DNA of 64,000 nucleotides from Methanolobus sp. (GCF_016278365.1 NZ_JADQBZ010000003.1:124001-188000); one strand, 5' to 3'. Positions 36,413-46,732 are shown, counted from the first letter of the stretch. The notes: a model not told the origin generated them from the sequence alone. Translations and numbers: made by a program.

Positions 36413-36579
36413 CTCATCTACCCCTTCCTTCCCAATGTAACCCGGAATTTTGCAGTTGCTTCATGCCGGATACATAACCAGTTATTAGAGATTATATCCT
36501 TATCATTAATACAATATTCGTATTTAGTGAATGACTCCTTAGAATCTACTCTGATGAATGCGTTTCCGCTCTGTCCTGA

Positions 36580-37404
36580 TCAACGATCAGATTCCCGGAT
36601 ATCTTCCAGAATATCCATTATCGCTTTATTCCATCCCACTGGCCCGATTCCTTCAACCCTGTTAATTCCTGGATCGTCTATCTTTGGGTCATGTTTACCA
36701 CCGTGCTTCTGTACCAGGACAGGCATGTCAACCGCGTGCAGCATGGGGAGGTCATTCAGGCTATCTCCCAGTCCTACAGTCTGAATCTCTCCGTAATCTT
36801 TCCTGTAAAGGCGGGTGAGGATATTCACAGCCTTTCCTTTGTCATTGTCTCCCAGGATATGCCAGTACCTGCCTCCCCTTGTGTAGTTGAGGCCACGTGC
36901 CGCTATAAGTTCTGCCAGCTTTACGGCTTCTTTCTCATCTCCTTCCAGTTTGAAAGCCTCATCATATTCACGCATCTTTGCAAGGGTTGCTGACTCAATA
37001 TCAAGCCCTGTATCCTCGCTTACTTCTCTTGCATCCATGTCCCCGAATCCTGTCACATGTATTCCATCATGACTTCTGATGCCTGTAAGAACATTCCTGA
37101 GTGTGTCGTAGGCTGTCCCAAGCTCTATAACATCATAAGATCCCTCTGTCCTTGAAACCGGATGATCTGCCTCGAAATATCCCATGGGAATAAATATGCC
37201 TCCACCATTCTCGGAGATGAATGGATGGGAAGACTCCAGTTCCCTTACATACACCTCTATTTCGGCACGGGTCTTGCTGGTGCAGAATATGAGCGGTATG
37301 TTCCTCTGTTTTAGCTCGTCGATAGCAGGTTTTGCGGCTTCATAAGAGTATGTGTCATGGTCTATCAAAGTCCCGTCAAGATCAGTGAAAACTATGTATT
37401 TCAT
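36580..37404 (-). CDS. gpgP: HAD phosphatase, probable glucosyl-3-phosphoglycerate phosphatase
   Basis: 274 residues of the HAD superfamily, Cof/MPGP type. The nucleophile motif is FTDLDGTLID near the N-terminus, with ENGGGIFIP, a cap domain, and the metal motif GLGDSLNDLPML. It belongs to the mannosyl-3-phosphoglycerate phosphatase-like family. Because a GpgS-type synthase lies 4 kb away and the homologous enzyme of Methanococcoides burtonii acts on glucosyl-3-phosphoglycerate, GpgP is the likelier role. The product glucosylglycerate is a compatible solute. Confidence 0.8.
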   Translation of the reverse strand: MKYIVFTDLDGTLIDHDTYSYEAAKPAIDELKQRNIPLIFCTSKTRAEIEVYVRELESSHPFISENGGGIFIPMGYFEADHPVSRTEGSYDVIELGTAYDTLRNVLTGIRSHDGIHVTGFGDMDAREVSEDTGLDIESATLAKMREYDEAFKLEGDEKEAVKLAELIAARGLNYTRGGRYWHILGDNDKGKAVNILTRLYRKDYGEIQTVGLGDSLNDLPMLHAVDMPVLVQKHGGKHDPKIDDPGINRVEGIGPVGWNKAIMDILEDIRESDR

Positions 37405-37599
37405 TCATTCCTCTCCAAATCCCTTACATAACCTTATTTTATTTATCTCATATAATCATATTCAACAAAAGCATGCTGCAAAAGAATAATCTACTCCTTC
37501 AATCCAGTATTCTTATGACTCTGTATTGCTTTTATCTGCATGGACGAGCAGTTTCCCGAGGGTAATTTTATTAGATATCATCTCTTTTTACATGATAAT

Positions 37600-39828
37600 A
37601 TGGAAATAAAATCCCTTGAACTTCCGGCAGAGGTACAGAAGTTCTATCTCGATTCGGGAATAGAAAAGTTATATCCTCCTCAGGCAGAAGCTATTAAAAA
37701 GGGGCTGCTCTCCGGGAAGAATGTTCTTGCAGCGATTCCTACTGCATCGGGAAAGACGCTGCTGGCCGAGCTTGCCATGCTCACATCCATAAGCAGAGGA
37801 GGCAAGGCTCTGTACATAGTTCCCCTGAGAGCCCTGGCAAGTGAGAAGTTCGATCGCTTCAGGGAATTCTCCTCGATTACCCTGAAGGAAGGGGGCATAA
37901 AGGTAGGCATCTCCACAGGGGATTTTGAATCAAGGGATGAGTGGCTGGGCTCCAATGACATCATTGTAGCAACTTCTGAGAAGACCGACTCCCTGCTGCG
38001 CAATGGAACCTCATGGATGGAGGATATTACCACAATAGTAGTGGATGAGGTGCACCTGCTTGATTCTGCCAACCGCGGCCCCACGCTGGAAGTTACCCTG
38101 ACCAAGCTTATGAAACTCAACCCGGGCTGCCAGATAATTGCACTATCTGCAACCGTGGGCAATGCATACGAAGTCGCTAACTGGCTCAAGGCTGAACTTG
38201 TGCTCAGTGAGTGGAGGCCGACAGACCTGATGGAGGGTGTTTTCTATGGTGGCAACATCAATTTCAGGGGCTCGCAAAAACTGGTGCCTGATGCTTCAGG
38301 GGACGATGCCATCAACCTGGTCATCGACACTCTTGAGAGTGGGGGGCAATGCCTGGTTTTTGAGAGCAGTCGTAAGAACAGTGTAGGTTTTGCACGCAGG
38401 GCGGGTGCGAAAGTATCAGGACTGCTTGACAGGAAGACTCGGGCTGCACTTGACGGGATTGTCGAGCAGGTTATCGAGACAGGGGAATCGGAAGCTTCAA
38501 AGGTGCTGGCCCAGTGCATAAGGAGTGGCACGGCTTTTCACCATGCCGGCCTCAATTCCGCGCACCGCAAGCTTGTGGAAGATGGTTTTCGTGCGAACCT
38601 GATCAAAATGGTTGCCAGCACTCCCACACTTGCCGCAGGGCTGAATCTTCCCGCAAGACGGGTGATAGTCAGGAGCTACAAGCGCTACGACCCGAATTTT
38701 GGCATGCAGCCCATTCCGGTCCTTGAATACAAGCAGATGGCAGGCCGCGCAGGCAGGCCGCAGCTTGATCCTTATGGTGAGGCTGTGCTTATTGCCAAAT
38801 CCTATAATGAGATGGAACTGCTTTTTGAGAACTATATTGAAGCAAGTGCAGAAGACATATGGTCCAAGCTCGGTACAGAGAATGCGCTGAGGACACATAT
38901 CTTGTCCACTATCGTCAACGGCTTTGCAGGTACCCGTGATGGTTTGATGGAGTTCATTGAAGCTACGTTCTTTGCTCACCAGAACGACACCTGGGGTATA
39001 GTTTCAGTGGTGGATGAGTGCCTGGATTTCCTTAAGCATCATAAGATGCTGGAGGGTGAAACTCATCTGGCAGCGACGCCTCTGGGAAAACTTGTCTCTA
39101 TGCTCTATATCGATCCTCTCTCGGCGGCTGTCATCATTGAAGGGCTGCGTAAAGCCACAAATGTGACCGAACTGACACTGGTGCATCTCATATGCAAGGC
39201 CCCTGATATGCGCCAGCTCTACTTGAGGGCAGGTGATTATGAGTTGATTAACGACTTTGTGCTTTCCCATATAGAGGAATTCAGTGAGGTACCACACCCT
39301 TCCAAGGCCACTGATTATGAATGGTTCCTCGGGGAAGTGAAAACTGCACTTCTGATACTGGACTGGATCAATGAGCGGTCCATGGATGACATAAGCAAGG
39401 TATTTAATGTAGGTGATGGTGACATCCATTCATTTGCAGACCTTGCCGAGTGGCTCATGCACTCTGCGTCAAGACTGGCAAGGGTGACAGGTCACAGTAG
39501 CGCAGATATGGCGATTACCATCGAAAAGAGGATACACTACGGTGCGCGCCAGGAGCTTATGGAACTTGTGGGAATACGTGGCATAGGGCGTGTGCGTGCG
39601 CGCAAGCTATATGACAGTGGTCTTAGAAATATTGAAGATCTAAGGAACGCCGATCCGGTTGTTCTTGGAGGCCTGTTGGGTCCAAAGACCACAGAGAAGC
39701 TGCTTCAGGAGATTGGCTCCAGGCCGGGTATCCGCCCCGGGAGCGGTACTACGGGAAATCCGAACTCGCGGACAATGGATTCGATGCTCGGGAATGAGCA
39801 GAGTACATTCAGTGATTTTGATAAATAG
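37600..39828 (+). CDS. hel308: ATP-dependent DNA helicase Hel308
   Basis: 742 residues, superfamily 2 helicase. Walker A is IPTASGKT (46-53), the DExH box is DEVH (149-152), motif III is SATVGN, and motif VI is [15 protein letters not shown] and [14 protein letters not shown] are typical of the Ski2/Hel308 group. A winged helix, ratchet domain and C-terminal HhH ([15 protein letters not shown]) follow. It acts at stalled replication forks. An in-frame ATG 60 bases upstream exists, but MEIKSLELP matches the family N-terminus. No strong ribosome binding site is seen. Confidence 0.95.
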   Translation: MEIKSLELPAEVQKFYLDSGIEKLYPPQAEAIKKGLLSGKNVLAAIPTASGKTLLAELAMLTSISRGGKALYIVPLRALASEKFDRFREFSSITLKEGGIKVGISTGDFESRDEWLGSNDIIVATSEKTDSLLRNGTSWMEDITTIVVDEVHLLDSANRGPTLEVTLTKLMKLNPGCQIIALSATVGNAYEVANWLKAELVLSEWRPTDLMEGVFYGGNINFRGSQKLVPDASGDDAINLVIDTLESGGQCLVFESSRKNSVGFARRAGAKVSGLLDRKTRAALDGIVEQVIETGESEASKVLAQCIRSGTAFHHAGLNSAHRKLVEDGFRANLIKMVASTPTLAAGLNLPARRVIVRSYKRYDPNFGMQPIPVLEYKQMAGRAGRPQLDPYGEAVLIAKSYNEMELLFENYIEASAEDIWSKLGTENALRTHILSTIVNGFAGTRDGLMEFIEATFFAHQNDTWGIVSVVDECLDFLKHHKMLEGETHLAATPLGKLVSMLYIDPLSAAVIIEGLRKATNVTELTLVHLICKAPDMRQLYLRAGDYELINDFVLSHIEEFSEVPHPSKATDYEWFLGEVKTALLILDWINERSMDDISKVFNVGDGDIHSFADLAEWLMHSASRLARVTGHSSADMAITIEKRIHYGARQELMELVGIRGIGRVRARKLYDSGLRNIEDLRNADPVVLGGLLGPKTTEKLLQEIGSRPGIRPGSGTTGNPNSRTMDSMLGNEQSTFSDFDK

Positions 39829-39922
39829 TGTCTTTTGAAGAATCCATATATTATGACAATGTATATATTATGACAATCTATTCCTTTCAAAAATGCAAAT
39901 GCCGATCTAACAGGAAATCATC

Positions 39923-41203
39923 ATGCTTTATAAAAAATTATCTGAAGTGAACAGTGAGGAAATGGACAGACTCATAAACCGCGGAGGCGAGCTTGCAGAT
40001 GTGAGGGAAACTGTCGCATCAATACTGGAGGATGTGAAACACAAGGGTGATGAAGCCCTTCGCATGTACACCCGGAAGTTTGACGGTGCTGATGTGGATA
40101 TTCTTGAAGTGTCCGCCGAAGAGATTGATGAGGCCATGAGAAATGTCGATCCGTCCTTGCTCAGGCACCTTGAGTTTGCCGCCGGCAATATCAGGAAGTT
40201 CCACGAGGCCCAGATGCCGGAAAGAATATGGTTCATGGAACTATCTCCCGGTATAGAACTCGGCCAGAAGTTCACTCCACTGGAAAGCGTGGGTGCATAC
40301 GTGCCAGGCGGGCGGGCTTCCTATCCCTCCACGGCCCTTATGACCATCATCCCTGCCAAGGTCGCAGGCGTGAAGAGTGTGGTGATGTGCACACCCCCGG
40401 GAGCTGATGGCAGGATCAATCCCCTGACCCTTGCGGCAGCCAGGATTGCAGGTGCTGATCATGTGTACAAGGTGGGTGGCGTGCAGGCCATAGGAGCTAT
40501 GGCATATGGGACCGAAACGGTTTGCAGTGTAAGCAAGATAGTCGGCCCAGGCAATGTTTATGTGACTGCTGCGAAGATGCAGGTAAGAGATAAGGCTGAG
40601 ATCGATTTCCCCGCAGGACCAAGTGAGGTCCTTATTATAGCTGACGACTCGGCGGACGCGCGCATGGCCGCTTCGGATATCATCGCCCAGGCTGAGCATG
40701 ACCCAAATGCAGTTTCCGTTCTGGTGACAACTTCGGCGCAACTTGCTCAATATGTATATAAAGAAGTACTGGAACAAGCCGCAAGGACCACGAGGTCGGA
40801 AATAGTGGAAAATTCCCTGGAAAATGCTGCAATTCTCCTGGCTGAGTCTCTTGATGAATGCATCCGTTTTTCGAACGATTTTGCGCCTGAACACCTGGAG
40901 ATAATGGTTTATGAGCCGGATTCTGTACTTGAGACGATAGAGAACGCAGGTTCCATATTCGTGGGCAATTATGCTCCGGTACCTGTGGGCGACTACGCAT
41001 CGGGCACCAATCACGTATTGCCGACAGCAGGTTATGCGAAAATATACTCCGGGCTCAACATCACTCATTTCATGAAATGTGCAAGCATACAGAAAATCAG
41101 TAAGCAAGGACTTGAAACTCTCAAGGATGCAGTAATCTCGATAGCTGAAAAAGAAGGTCTTACTGGTCATGCAGATTCTATAAGAACTCGGTTCAGTAAC
41201 TAA
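39923..41203 (+). CDS. hisD: Histidinol dehydrogenase
   Basis: 426 residues, the usual length. It oxidises histidinol to histidine with two NAD+ in the last two steps of histidine biosynthesis. Family motifs include [43 protein letters not shown] and the zinc-site region [18 protein letters not shown] ribosome binding site AGGAAA precedes the start. No other his genes are adjacent, as is common in methanogens. A T-run follows the stop. Confidence 0.96.
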   Translation: MLYKKLSEVNSEEMDRLINRGGELADVRETVASILEDVKHKGDEALRMYTRKFDGADVDILEVSAEEIDEAMRNVDPSLLRHLEFAAGNIRKFHEAQMPERIWFMELSPGIELGQKFTPLESVGAYVPGGRASYPSTALMTIIPAKVAGVKSVVMCTPPGADGRINPLTLAAARIAGADHVYKVGGVQAIGAMAYGTETVCSVSKIVGPGNVYVTAAKMQVRDKAEIDFPAGPSEVLIIADDSADARMAASDIIAQAEHDPNAVSVLVTTSAQLAQYVYKEVLEQAARTTRSEIVENSLENAAILLAESLDECIRFSNDFAPEHLEIMVYEPDSVLETIENAGSIFVGNYAPVPVGDYASGTNHVLPTAGYAKIYSGLNITHFMKCASIQKISKQGLETLKDAVISIAEKEGLTGHADSIRTRFSN

Positions 41204-41306
41204 CAATCTTTTTTTTTTACGTCATAAATCGATAATTATTTAATAGGTGAGCACATACGTTAATTTAGCAAGTCTATTAATTTAAGGCTTAATGTGAGGG
41301 AGTTCC

Positions 41307-41705
41307 ATGAAGATCAGAGTTGTAAGTTCGCGAGAGGAGATACCAGAACTGAATACAAATGAAAAGGTAATCCATCTAGCTTTCAGACCATCTAACAAAG
41401 ACATATTTTCCCTGGTGCAGACCTGCCCGAAAGTAGAAGTGATACAGATACCGAGCTCATACAGGCGCACGGTTTCCAAATCAATTGAGATGTTTCTGGA
41501 AATGCAGAATATCAAACTCATTGAAGGGGACGTATGGGGTCACCGGAAGGATATCAATGAATACTACAGCGTCTCTCCGGCGCTGCTTGACAAGGTGAAG
41601 GATCTCAAATCCGAAGGTATGTCCGATGAAGAGATTGTGAACAAGCTTGAACGCGAGGGTAAACTGAATCGCGACATGCTATTCTATATCCTGAGCAAAA
41701 AGTAA
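41307..41705 (+). CDS. DUF1699 family protein
   Basis: 132 residues. It matches the pattern of DUF1699, a small family restricted to methanogens: an alpha/beta N-terminal part with EKVIHLAFRPSNKDIF and VEVIQIPSSYRRTVSKS, and a basic C-terminal helical part (VNKLEREGKLNRDMLFYIL) that resembles a DNA-binding or winged-helix segment. The function is unknown. It stands alone between hisD and the convergent gpgS, preceded by an AT-rich spacer and GAGGG. Confidence 0.75.
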   Translation: MKIRVVSSREEIPELNTNEKVIHLAFRPSNKDIFSLVQTCPKVEVIQIPSSYRRTVSKSIEMFLEMQNIKLIEGDVWGHRKDINEYYSVSPALLDKVKDLKSEGMSDEEIVNKLEREGKLNRDMLFYILSKK

Positions 41706-41789
41706 CCCCTGTATTGCAATGGGTGGGATATCAACGGATATTGCACACATATTATTTTCTACTTTTTTTGTATAGGTTTCAGCTTCTTT

Positions 41790-43001
41790 TTACCTGAGAT
41801 CACTGAGGTCTGCCTGTGCTGCCTCCATTAACTGTTCCCTGAGATCCGGTATTGCAGACAGGGCGCGTGCCCAGTCGGGAAGGAGAACACTTGAAGGATT
41901 TTTCAGGTATTGTATGCCGGCATTCATCAGCACTTCAGCAAAAGTTTCTACGTGCCGCTCTTCCAGATGCCTGCTGTATTCAAGCCCGTTACAGACCGCA
42001 TCCGCATGATACTGCCTTATCAGGTCCTGTGCCGAACGCCTGTACTTTACCTGTATACCTCTGAGGAAAGAAGTGGACACCTGAGTGCTTGTGGTCTCAT
42101 TCACCACACGCAGGAATGTGGCCATAATATCGTTCACCATTTTTGATAGTCCCTCGCTGGCATCAGTGCCCAGTTCCTTATGCTTGTGATCATAAAAACC
42201 AAGGTCGGTCTGGCATACTCTTTTCAGTGATGTGTTCCTGTATATTTCAGCCAGCAGGCCAACTTCCAGTCCCCAGTCAGAAGGCACCCTGATATTAAGA
42301 GCAAGATCCCTTGTAAACGCAAATTCGCCGGAGAGCGTATATCTGAAAGCCTGCATGTATTCCAGGATATCGGACTCATACTGCACGTCCCTCATAAGGG
42401 TATCTAACAGAGGGCGTACGAAAAGCCTGTACACACGCCCATGCATGGTCCTTTTTTCAAGATTGATCCTGGCATAATAACCCTTATTGAAATAGAAGTT
42501 TAACTGGGGGTGAACTATTGGATAGAGAAGTTTTGCGACAAATTCCCTGTTGTAGTTAATAATGTCCGCGTCATGAAGTACTATTGCATACGAATGAAGG
42601 CTTGCTATACCTAATGCTATCCATGCATCCTTTCCTTTTCCTGAGAACTCACTAATGTCAAGTTCATTCTCTTTCATCTTCTCAACTACAGATGTTATGC
42701 GGTCACCATTGCACCAGACTACAATATGGTCCAATTCAAGACGCTCGAAGAAATTGACAACAGCGGTATATTTTTCCCTATCTTCTGCTGCAAGCGCAAT
42801 AACAACATTGTGTATGAACGTGCATTTGTTCATTTCATCAATGATGCGAGTCAGTGGCGGGTTCTCTATTTCACTGTACAGCATCGGTAATACCACAACA
42901 GCAGGCCGGATGAAGGAGAGTTCATGAAGGTGCTGCAACATTCTGTCGGTATCGCTGTAGAAATTGTGTATGGTTGTTATCTTCTCCTGAAAAAAGTCCA
43001 T
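41790..43001 (-). CDS. gpgS: Glucosyl-3-phosphoglycerate synthase
   Basis: 403 residues, GT81 family. The enzyme transfers glucose from an NDP-glucose to 3-phosphoglycerate. The GT-A metal motif is in LHDADIINYN; upstream GKGKDAWIALG and downstream GYYARINLEKRTMHGRVYR are characteristic. The product is dephosphorylated by GpgP (36.6-37.4 kb) to glucosylglycerate, an osmolyte known from Methanococcoides burtonii. Here the two genes are not adjacent and lie about 4.4 kb apart on the same strand. It is divergent from cobA. Confidence 0.88.
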   Translation of the reverse strand: MDFFQEKITTIHNFYSDTDRMLQHLHELSFIRPAVVVLPMLYSEIENPPLTRIIDEMNKCTFIHNVVIALAAEDREKYTAVVNFFERLELDHIVVWCNGDRITSVVEKMKENELDISEFSGKGKDAWIALGIASLHSYAIVLHDADIINYNREFVAKLLYPIVHPQLNFYFNKGYYARINLEKRTMHGRVYRLFVRPLLDTLMRDVQYESDILEYMQAFRYTLSGEFAFTRDLALNIRVPSDWGLEVGLLAEIYRNTSLKRVCQTDLGFYDHKHKELGTDASEGLSKMVNDIMATFLRVVNETTSTQVSTSFLRGIQVKYRRSAQDLIRQYHADAVCNGLEYSRHLEERHVETFAEVLMNAGIQYLKNPSSVLLPDWARALSAIPDLREQLMEAAQADLSDLR

Positions 43002-43159
43002 CTTTGCCCACTTCCTCTTAAGATGCTAATAAATTGTAAATAATAATTACACTTTAAAGAAGATAAAATGTGCCTTTTTATCATGCATTTGACGGGAAAA
43101 TGAATATATACTTAACAGATTCATTAGAATCAAAGTAAGACAGACAGGATTTCGCTAAC

Positions 43160-43921
43160 ATGACCAAAAATGGAAAAGTGTATCTGGTGGGCTCAGGGCC
43201 CGGTGACCCGGAGCTTTTGACACTAAAAGCCCGAAGGCTTATAGATTCTGCCGATGTCGTAGTCTATGATCAGCTTCCTGGAAAGATGATCCTTGATTCC
43301 ATCCCTGCAGGCACGGAAAAGATAGATGCAGGAAAGCATGCAGGAGATCATACTCTCAGGCAGGATGAAATCAATGAAGTAATCATTGGAAAGGCCAGGG
43401 AAGGCAAAAATGTCGTCCGCCTTAAAGGTGGAGACCCTTACATGTTCGGGCGCGGTGGCGAAGAGGCCCAGGAACTCATCGAAGCGGGAATAGAGTTTGA
43501 GATCGTCCCGGGAATAACTTCCGCAATAGCCGTGCCTGCATACGCCGGCATACCCGTGACCCACAGAGACCACGCTTCTATGGTTACATTCATCACTGGT
43601 CACGAGGACCCCACAAAGGACGAGAGCGCTCTGGACTGGGAGACCCTTGCGAAATTCGATGGCACCATAGTTGTATTCATGGGGGTTAAGATGCTTGAGA
43701 ACAATGTCAGCGAACTCATAAAGAATGGTAAGGACCCACAAACCCCGGTTGCACTTATTGAGCGAGGTACCCGCCCTGACCAGCGTGTGACCATTGGTGT
43801 TCTTGAGAACATCGCATCCATAGCAAAGGAAAAGAATGTAAAGGCACCTGCTATAACTGTCATCGGTACTGTGGTGAAGCTTCATGATGAACTCGGCGAA
43901 CAAATTCTTTCGGACTGGTAA
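43160..43921 (+). CDS. cobA: Uroporphyrinogen-III C-methyltransferase
   Basis: 253 residues, SAM-dependent. The motifs are VGSGPGDPELLTLKA, RLKGGDPYMFGRGGEE and EIVPGITSAIAVPAYAGIP, typical of CobA/SUMT. It methylates uroporphyrinogen III at C2 and C7 to give precorrin-2, the branch point to sirohaem, cobamide, F430 and (in this group) haem. A TATA-like run lies about 45 bases upstream. It is followed 14 bases on by hemD. Confidence 0.95.
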   Translation: MTKNGKVYLVGSGPGDPELLTLKARRLIDSADVVVYDQLPGKMILDSIPAGTEKIDAGKHAGDHTLRQDEINEVIIGKAREGKNVVRLKGGDPYMFGRGGEEAQELIEAGIEFEIVPGITSAIAVPAYAGIPVTHRDHASMVTFITGHEDPTKDESALDWETLAKFDGTIVVFMGVKMLENNVSELIKNGKDPQTPVALIERGTRPDQRVTIGVLENIASIAKEKNVKAPAITVIGTVVKLHDELGEQILSDW

Positions 43922-43935
43922 CTGGAGGGTTTTCA

Positions 43936-44733
43936 ATGGCTGAGAACACTAAAAAGCCGGTAATTGCTATCATGCGGCCTGAAAGATACATTAAGGAATC
44001 TGTAGAACTGGCCAGATCTATGGATTTTGACACGTTCACAGTGCCCATGGTAGAGATAACCGATATGAAAGACGAGTTCTTTGATGGTTTTGTGGAAAGA
44101 GTTCTCGACGGCAGGGCTGATTATGTGATTTTCACAAGTGCTAACGGGATAGATTTCACTATGAGCAAGATATCGGCGGAGTCCAGGGAAAATTTCATAG
44201 ATGCACTCAACAGGACAAAGGTCATTGCCATCGGCCCTACGACCAGCAAGGCACTTGAGAAAGCAGGTGTTAAGGTTATGGGAATGCCTGGAGTTTACAG
44301 TTCCGAAGGTATTGTGGATTATCTCCGTGACTATGTGGCGGGTCGAGTAGTTGATACTGCCAGGAGCTTCTACGGCTCGGAGCATCTTGTTGAAGGCCTG
44401 CGTAGCTGCGGAGCCGTTGTAAACCAAACACAGGTATATACTTTGGAAAAGCCGGCGGGGAACGAGCAGGATAAGCTTATTGATGCGACCATCAACGGTG
44501 AGATCGCAGCTTTTGCATTCACAAGTTCTATGATGGTACATAATTTCTTTGAACATGCACGTTCAAGAGTTTCAGAGGAACAGGTGGTCAGCGCATTGAA
44601 CAATGTCATTGTTGCAGCAATAGGTGGTCCCACGGCACAAACTCTTGAAGGATATGGTGTAAAAGTGTCTGTCATCCCCGATAAATTCATTTTCGAGGAA
44701 GTACTTAAGTCGATAAAGGAACGCCTTTCGTAA
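43936..44733 (+). CDS. hemD: Uroporphyrinogen-III synthase
   Basis: 265 residues. HemD sequences are poorly conserved; the two-domain fold is recognisable by VIFTSANGIDF, VIAIGPTTSKALEKAG, AFAFTSSMMVHNF and VAAIGGPTAQTLEGYGV. It cyclises hydroxymethylbilane to uroporphyrinogen III, the substrate of the CobA encoded just upstream. GGAGGG precedes the start. The next gene, ahbC, uses a product of the same pathway. Confidence 0.92.
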   Translation: MAENTKKPVIAIMRPERYIKESVELARSMDFDTFTVPMVEITDMKDEFFDGFVERVLDGRADYVIFTSANGIDFTMSKISAESRENFIDALNRTKVIAIGPTTSKALEKAGVKVMGMPGVYSSEGIVDYLRDYVAGRVVDTARSFYGSEHLVEGLRSCGAVVNQTQVYTLEKPAGNEQDKLIDATINGEIAAFAFTSSMMVHNFFEHARSRVSEEQVVSALNNVIVAAIGGPTAQTLEGYGVKVSVIPDKFIFEEVLKSIKERLS

Positions 44734-44864
44734 AGAAGGACCTTTTTCCCCCTTTTAACTTCCTTTGTACATATACGAACCACAGATGTAATATAGTATT
44801 GTCATATAGTCTGGTCAATCACGGACACAGGTCAATTTTTGTCCTTTATTCAGGAGCATTCATA

Positions 44865-46067
44865 ATGATAGGCATTTCAAAATTGTATTGCAGGACCGTA
44901 GAGCCATCTGACGCGTTGCGTTACGGACGCGACTCGAAGAGACTTCCCTCCCATCTGCTCCAGTTTTCAAAGGACAAGAAACCGGTAGTCGTCTGGAATG
45001 TCACCCAGCGTTGTAACCTTCGTTGTGTTCACTGCTATGCTCATTCGAAGGATATTGATTATGATAATGAGCTCACCACTCAACAGGGAAAGGAACTCAT
45101 AGACGATCTCGCAGAATTCGGTACTCCTGTCATACTGTTCTCCGGAGGAGAACCCCTGATGAGAAAGGACCTGCCTGAACTGGCAGCATATGCAACCTCC
45201 AGGGGCATCCGCGCTGTTATATCCACCAACGGCACCCTTATTACAGAGAAGATGGCAAAGACACTTAAAGATATAGGCCTCTCCTATGTCGGAATTTCTC
45301 TTGATGGCATGAAAGAGACTAATGATCGTTTCAGAGGTATGAATGGGGCTTTTGACAAAGCTTTGCAGGCCGTGCGCAATTGCCAGAAAGAAGATATAAA
45401 GGTGGGTTTGCGTTTTACCATCAACAAGCATAATGTACAGGATATCCCTGCCATCCTCGATCTGCTGGAAGAAGAGAACATTCCTCGCATCTGCTTCTAT
45501 CATCTTGTTTACTCCGGACGTGGTTCCGGGATGAGGGATGAGGATCTCTCACTGGAAGAGACTCGGCAGACAGTGGACCTGCTGATGGACAGGACAAAGG
45601 AGCTCCATGACAAAGGCAAAATGGTGGAAGTGCTCACGGTTGACAACCACTGCGACGGTCCATACATCTATCTGCGCCTACTGAAAGAAGATCCGCAGCG
45701 TGCTGCAGAGGTACTGGAACTCCTGCAGATGAACCGGGGTAACTCCACAGGTATAGGTTTTGGATGCGTTTCATGGGACGGTTCTGTTCACCCTGACCAG
45801 TTCTGGAGGCATTACAGTTTTGGTAATGTAAAGGAGCGCAGGTTCAGTGAGATATGGAAAGATACATCTGATACCCTTATGGCAGGTCTGAAGGACCGTA
45901 AATCTCTGATAAAAGCGAATGCTGACAGATGTGCTAAATGCAAGTGGTTCGATGTGTGTAATGGAAATTTCCGTGTGCGTGCAGAAGCAGTGTTCAATAA
46001 TGTATGGGCCGACGACCCGGCATGTTACCTGACGAAAGAGGAAATAGAATACAGTAACGACGTATGA
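44865..46067 (+). CDS. ahbC: Radical SAM 12,18-didecarboxysirohaem deacetylase AhbC
   Basis: 400 residues. The radical SAM cysteines are C50-x3-C54-x2-C57 in TQRCNLRCVHCYAH. The C-terminal SPASM-like region has further cysteines (CAKCKWFDVCNGN and CVSWDGSVHPDQFW). AhbC removes acetate side chains from didecarboxysirohaem in the sirohaem-dependent haem pathway. An open frame of 22 codons upstream is rejected because CAGGAG lies 9 bases before MIGISKLYCR. NirJ-like proteins are alternatives, but cobA-hemD linkage in a methanogen favours AhbC. Confidence 0.87.
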   Translation: MIGISKLYCRTVEPSDALRYGRDSKRLPSHLLQFSKDKKPVVVWNVTQRCNLRCVHCYAHSKDIDYDNELTTQQGKELIDDLAEFGTPVILFSGGEPLMRKDLPELAAYATSRGIRAVISTNGTLITEKMAKTLKDIGLSYVGISLDGMKETNDRFRGMNGAFDKALQAVRNCQKEDIKVGLRFTINKHNVQDIPAILDLLEEENIPRICFYHLVYSGRGSGMRDEDLSLEETRQTVDLLMDRTKELHDKGKMVEVLTVDNHCDGPYIYLRLLKEDPQRAAEVLELLQMNRGNSTGIGFGCVSWDGSVHPDQFWRHYSFGNVKERRFSEIWKDTSDTLMAGLKDRKSLIKANADRCAKCKWFDVCNGNFRVRAEAVFNNVWADDPACYLTKEEIEYSNDV

Positions 46068-46103
46068 TATTTTTGCATCCTGTTTCCGATAGTGGTTACT
46101 GTG

Positions 46104-46199
46104 TTACATATGAGGCGCCATGTAACTTATGTAGACGTAAGCCAGCAGGGCTGCTGTCATAGTAAGTAAAGTCAGTTTTATTATAAGGGCCATAAGCAT
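46104..46199 (-). CDS. Candidate 31-residue membrane peptide
   Basis: A 31-codon frame (MLMALIIKLTLLTMTAALLA, then YVYISYMAPHM) encodes little more than one hydrophobic helix. It has its own signals: AGGAAGG seven to eight bases before the ATG and a TATA-like CTTTTATATA (46266-46275, minus strand) about 70 bases upstream. It lies downstream of the superoxide reductase gene on the same strand, after a hairpin terminator. No homology can be claimed; chance is possible for so short a frame. Confidence 0.4.
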   Translation of the reverse strand: MLMALIIKLTLLTMTAALLAYVYISYMAPHM

Positions 46200-46277
46200 T
46201 ATTATCGCCTTCCTGTTTTTTAGATTGATCGATAGTCACAATCTAGTGAGAACTATTCCTGCCCATATATAAAAGAG

Positions 46278-46299
46278 ATGTGGCGAGATACTGCCACAT
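46278..46299 (-). terminator. Terminator after the superoxide reductase gene
   Basis: ATGTGGC and GCCACAT form a perfect 7-bp stem around an 8-base loop, followed on the minus strand by CTCTTTTATAT. It begins 17 bases after the stop codon. Confidence 0.65.
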
Positions 46300-46315
46300 T
46301 ACGAGGCGCCTATGT

Positions 46316-46666
46316 TCAGACTTCGATGCAGTTCTGCCATACCCCGTGTATGTTGCAGTATTCCAGTGCACAGAAAGATTTGAAGTTATCAATGTCCTTT
46401 ACATGAAATGTGGCTACCGGCTCTGTATGCACGGGTTCAAAACTCATGCGTCCAAAATTGATAGTGCGGCCTTCTTTTGTGATACCATATAATTCCACCC
46501 ACTCGATGTGGTGTTCTACGGTGTTGGGATGAGGGACCTCTTTTCCAACAGTAACTCTTACAAAATCGTTCTTGTCTTTCCCATGCCCTCTGATAATATC
46601 GATTTCAGGCACATGCTTTTCCTTACCTTCTGCCTCTCTTCCCTTAAGTATGTCTCCAAAATTCAT
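46316..46666 (-). CDS. Superoxide reductase (neelaredoxin/desulfoferrodoxin type II)
   Basis: 116 residues, the one-iron class without the N-terminal rubredoxin-like domain. The mononuclear iron ligands fit the family: H18 near KEKHVP with a glutamate before it, H46 in VPHPN, H52 or H53 in VEHHIEW, and C104/H107 in CNIHG. It reduces superoxide to peroxide without making oxygen, which suits an anaerobe. Together with the peroxiredoxin and hemerythrin genes it indicates a substantial oxygen defence. It is convergent with ahbC across a 250-base spacer. Confidence 0.92.
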   Translation of the reverse strand: MNFGDILKGREAEGKEKHVPEIDIIRGHGKDKNDFVRVTVGKEVPHPNTVEHHIEWVELYGITKEGRTINFGRMSFEPVHTEPVATFHVKDIDNFKSFCALEYCNIHGVWQNCIEV

Positions 46667-46732
46667 TTTTTAACCTCTTTTTATTTATCTAATATTATTC
46701 ATGATATTGCAGGATGTTCATTCTTCTTCTTT

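Noticed and set aside
36580-37404. Mannosyl-3-phosphoglycerate phosphatase role
   Set aside because: The HAD family fits both, but the synthase in the window is of glucosyl (GT81) type and no mannosyl synthase is seen.
40241-41206. 321-codon ORF on the minus strand
   Set aside because: It lies fully opposite hisD, has unusual composition (many Cys, His, Tyr and Arg) and no family features; it is a shadow of the hisD codons.
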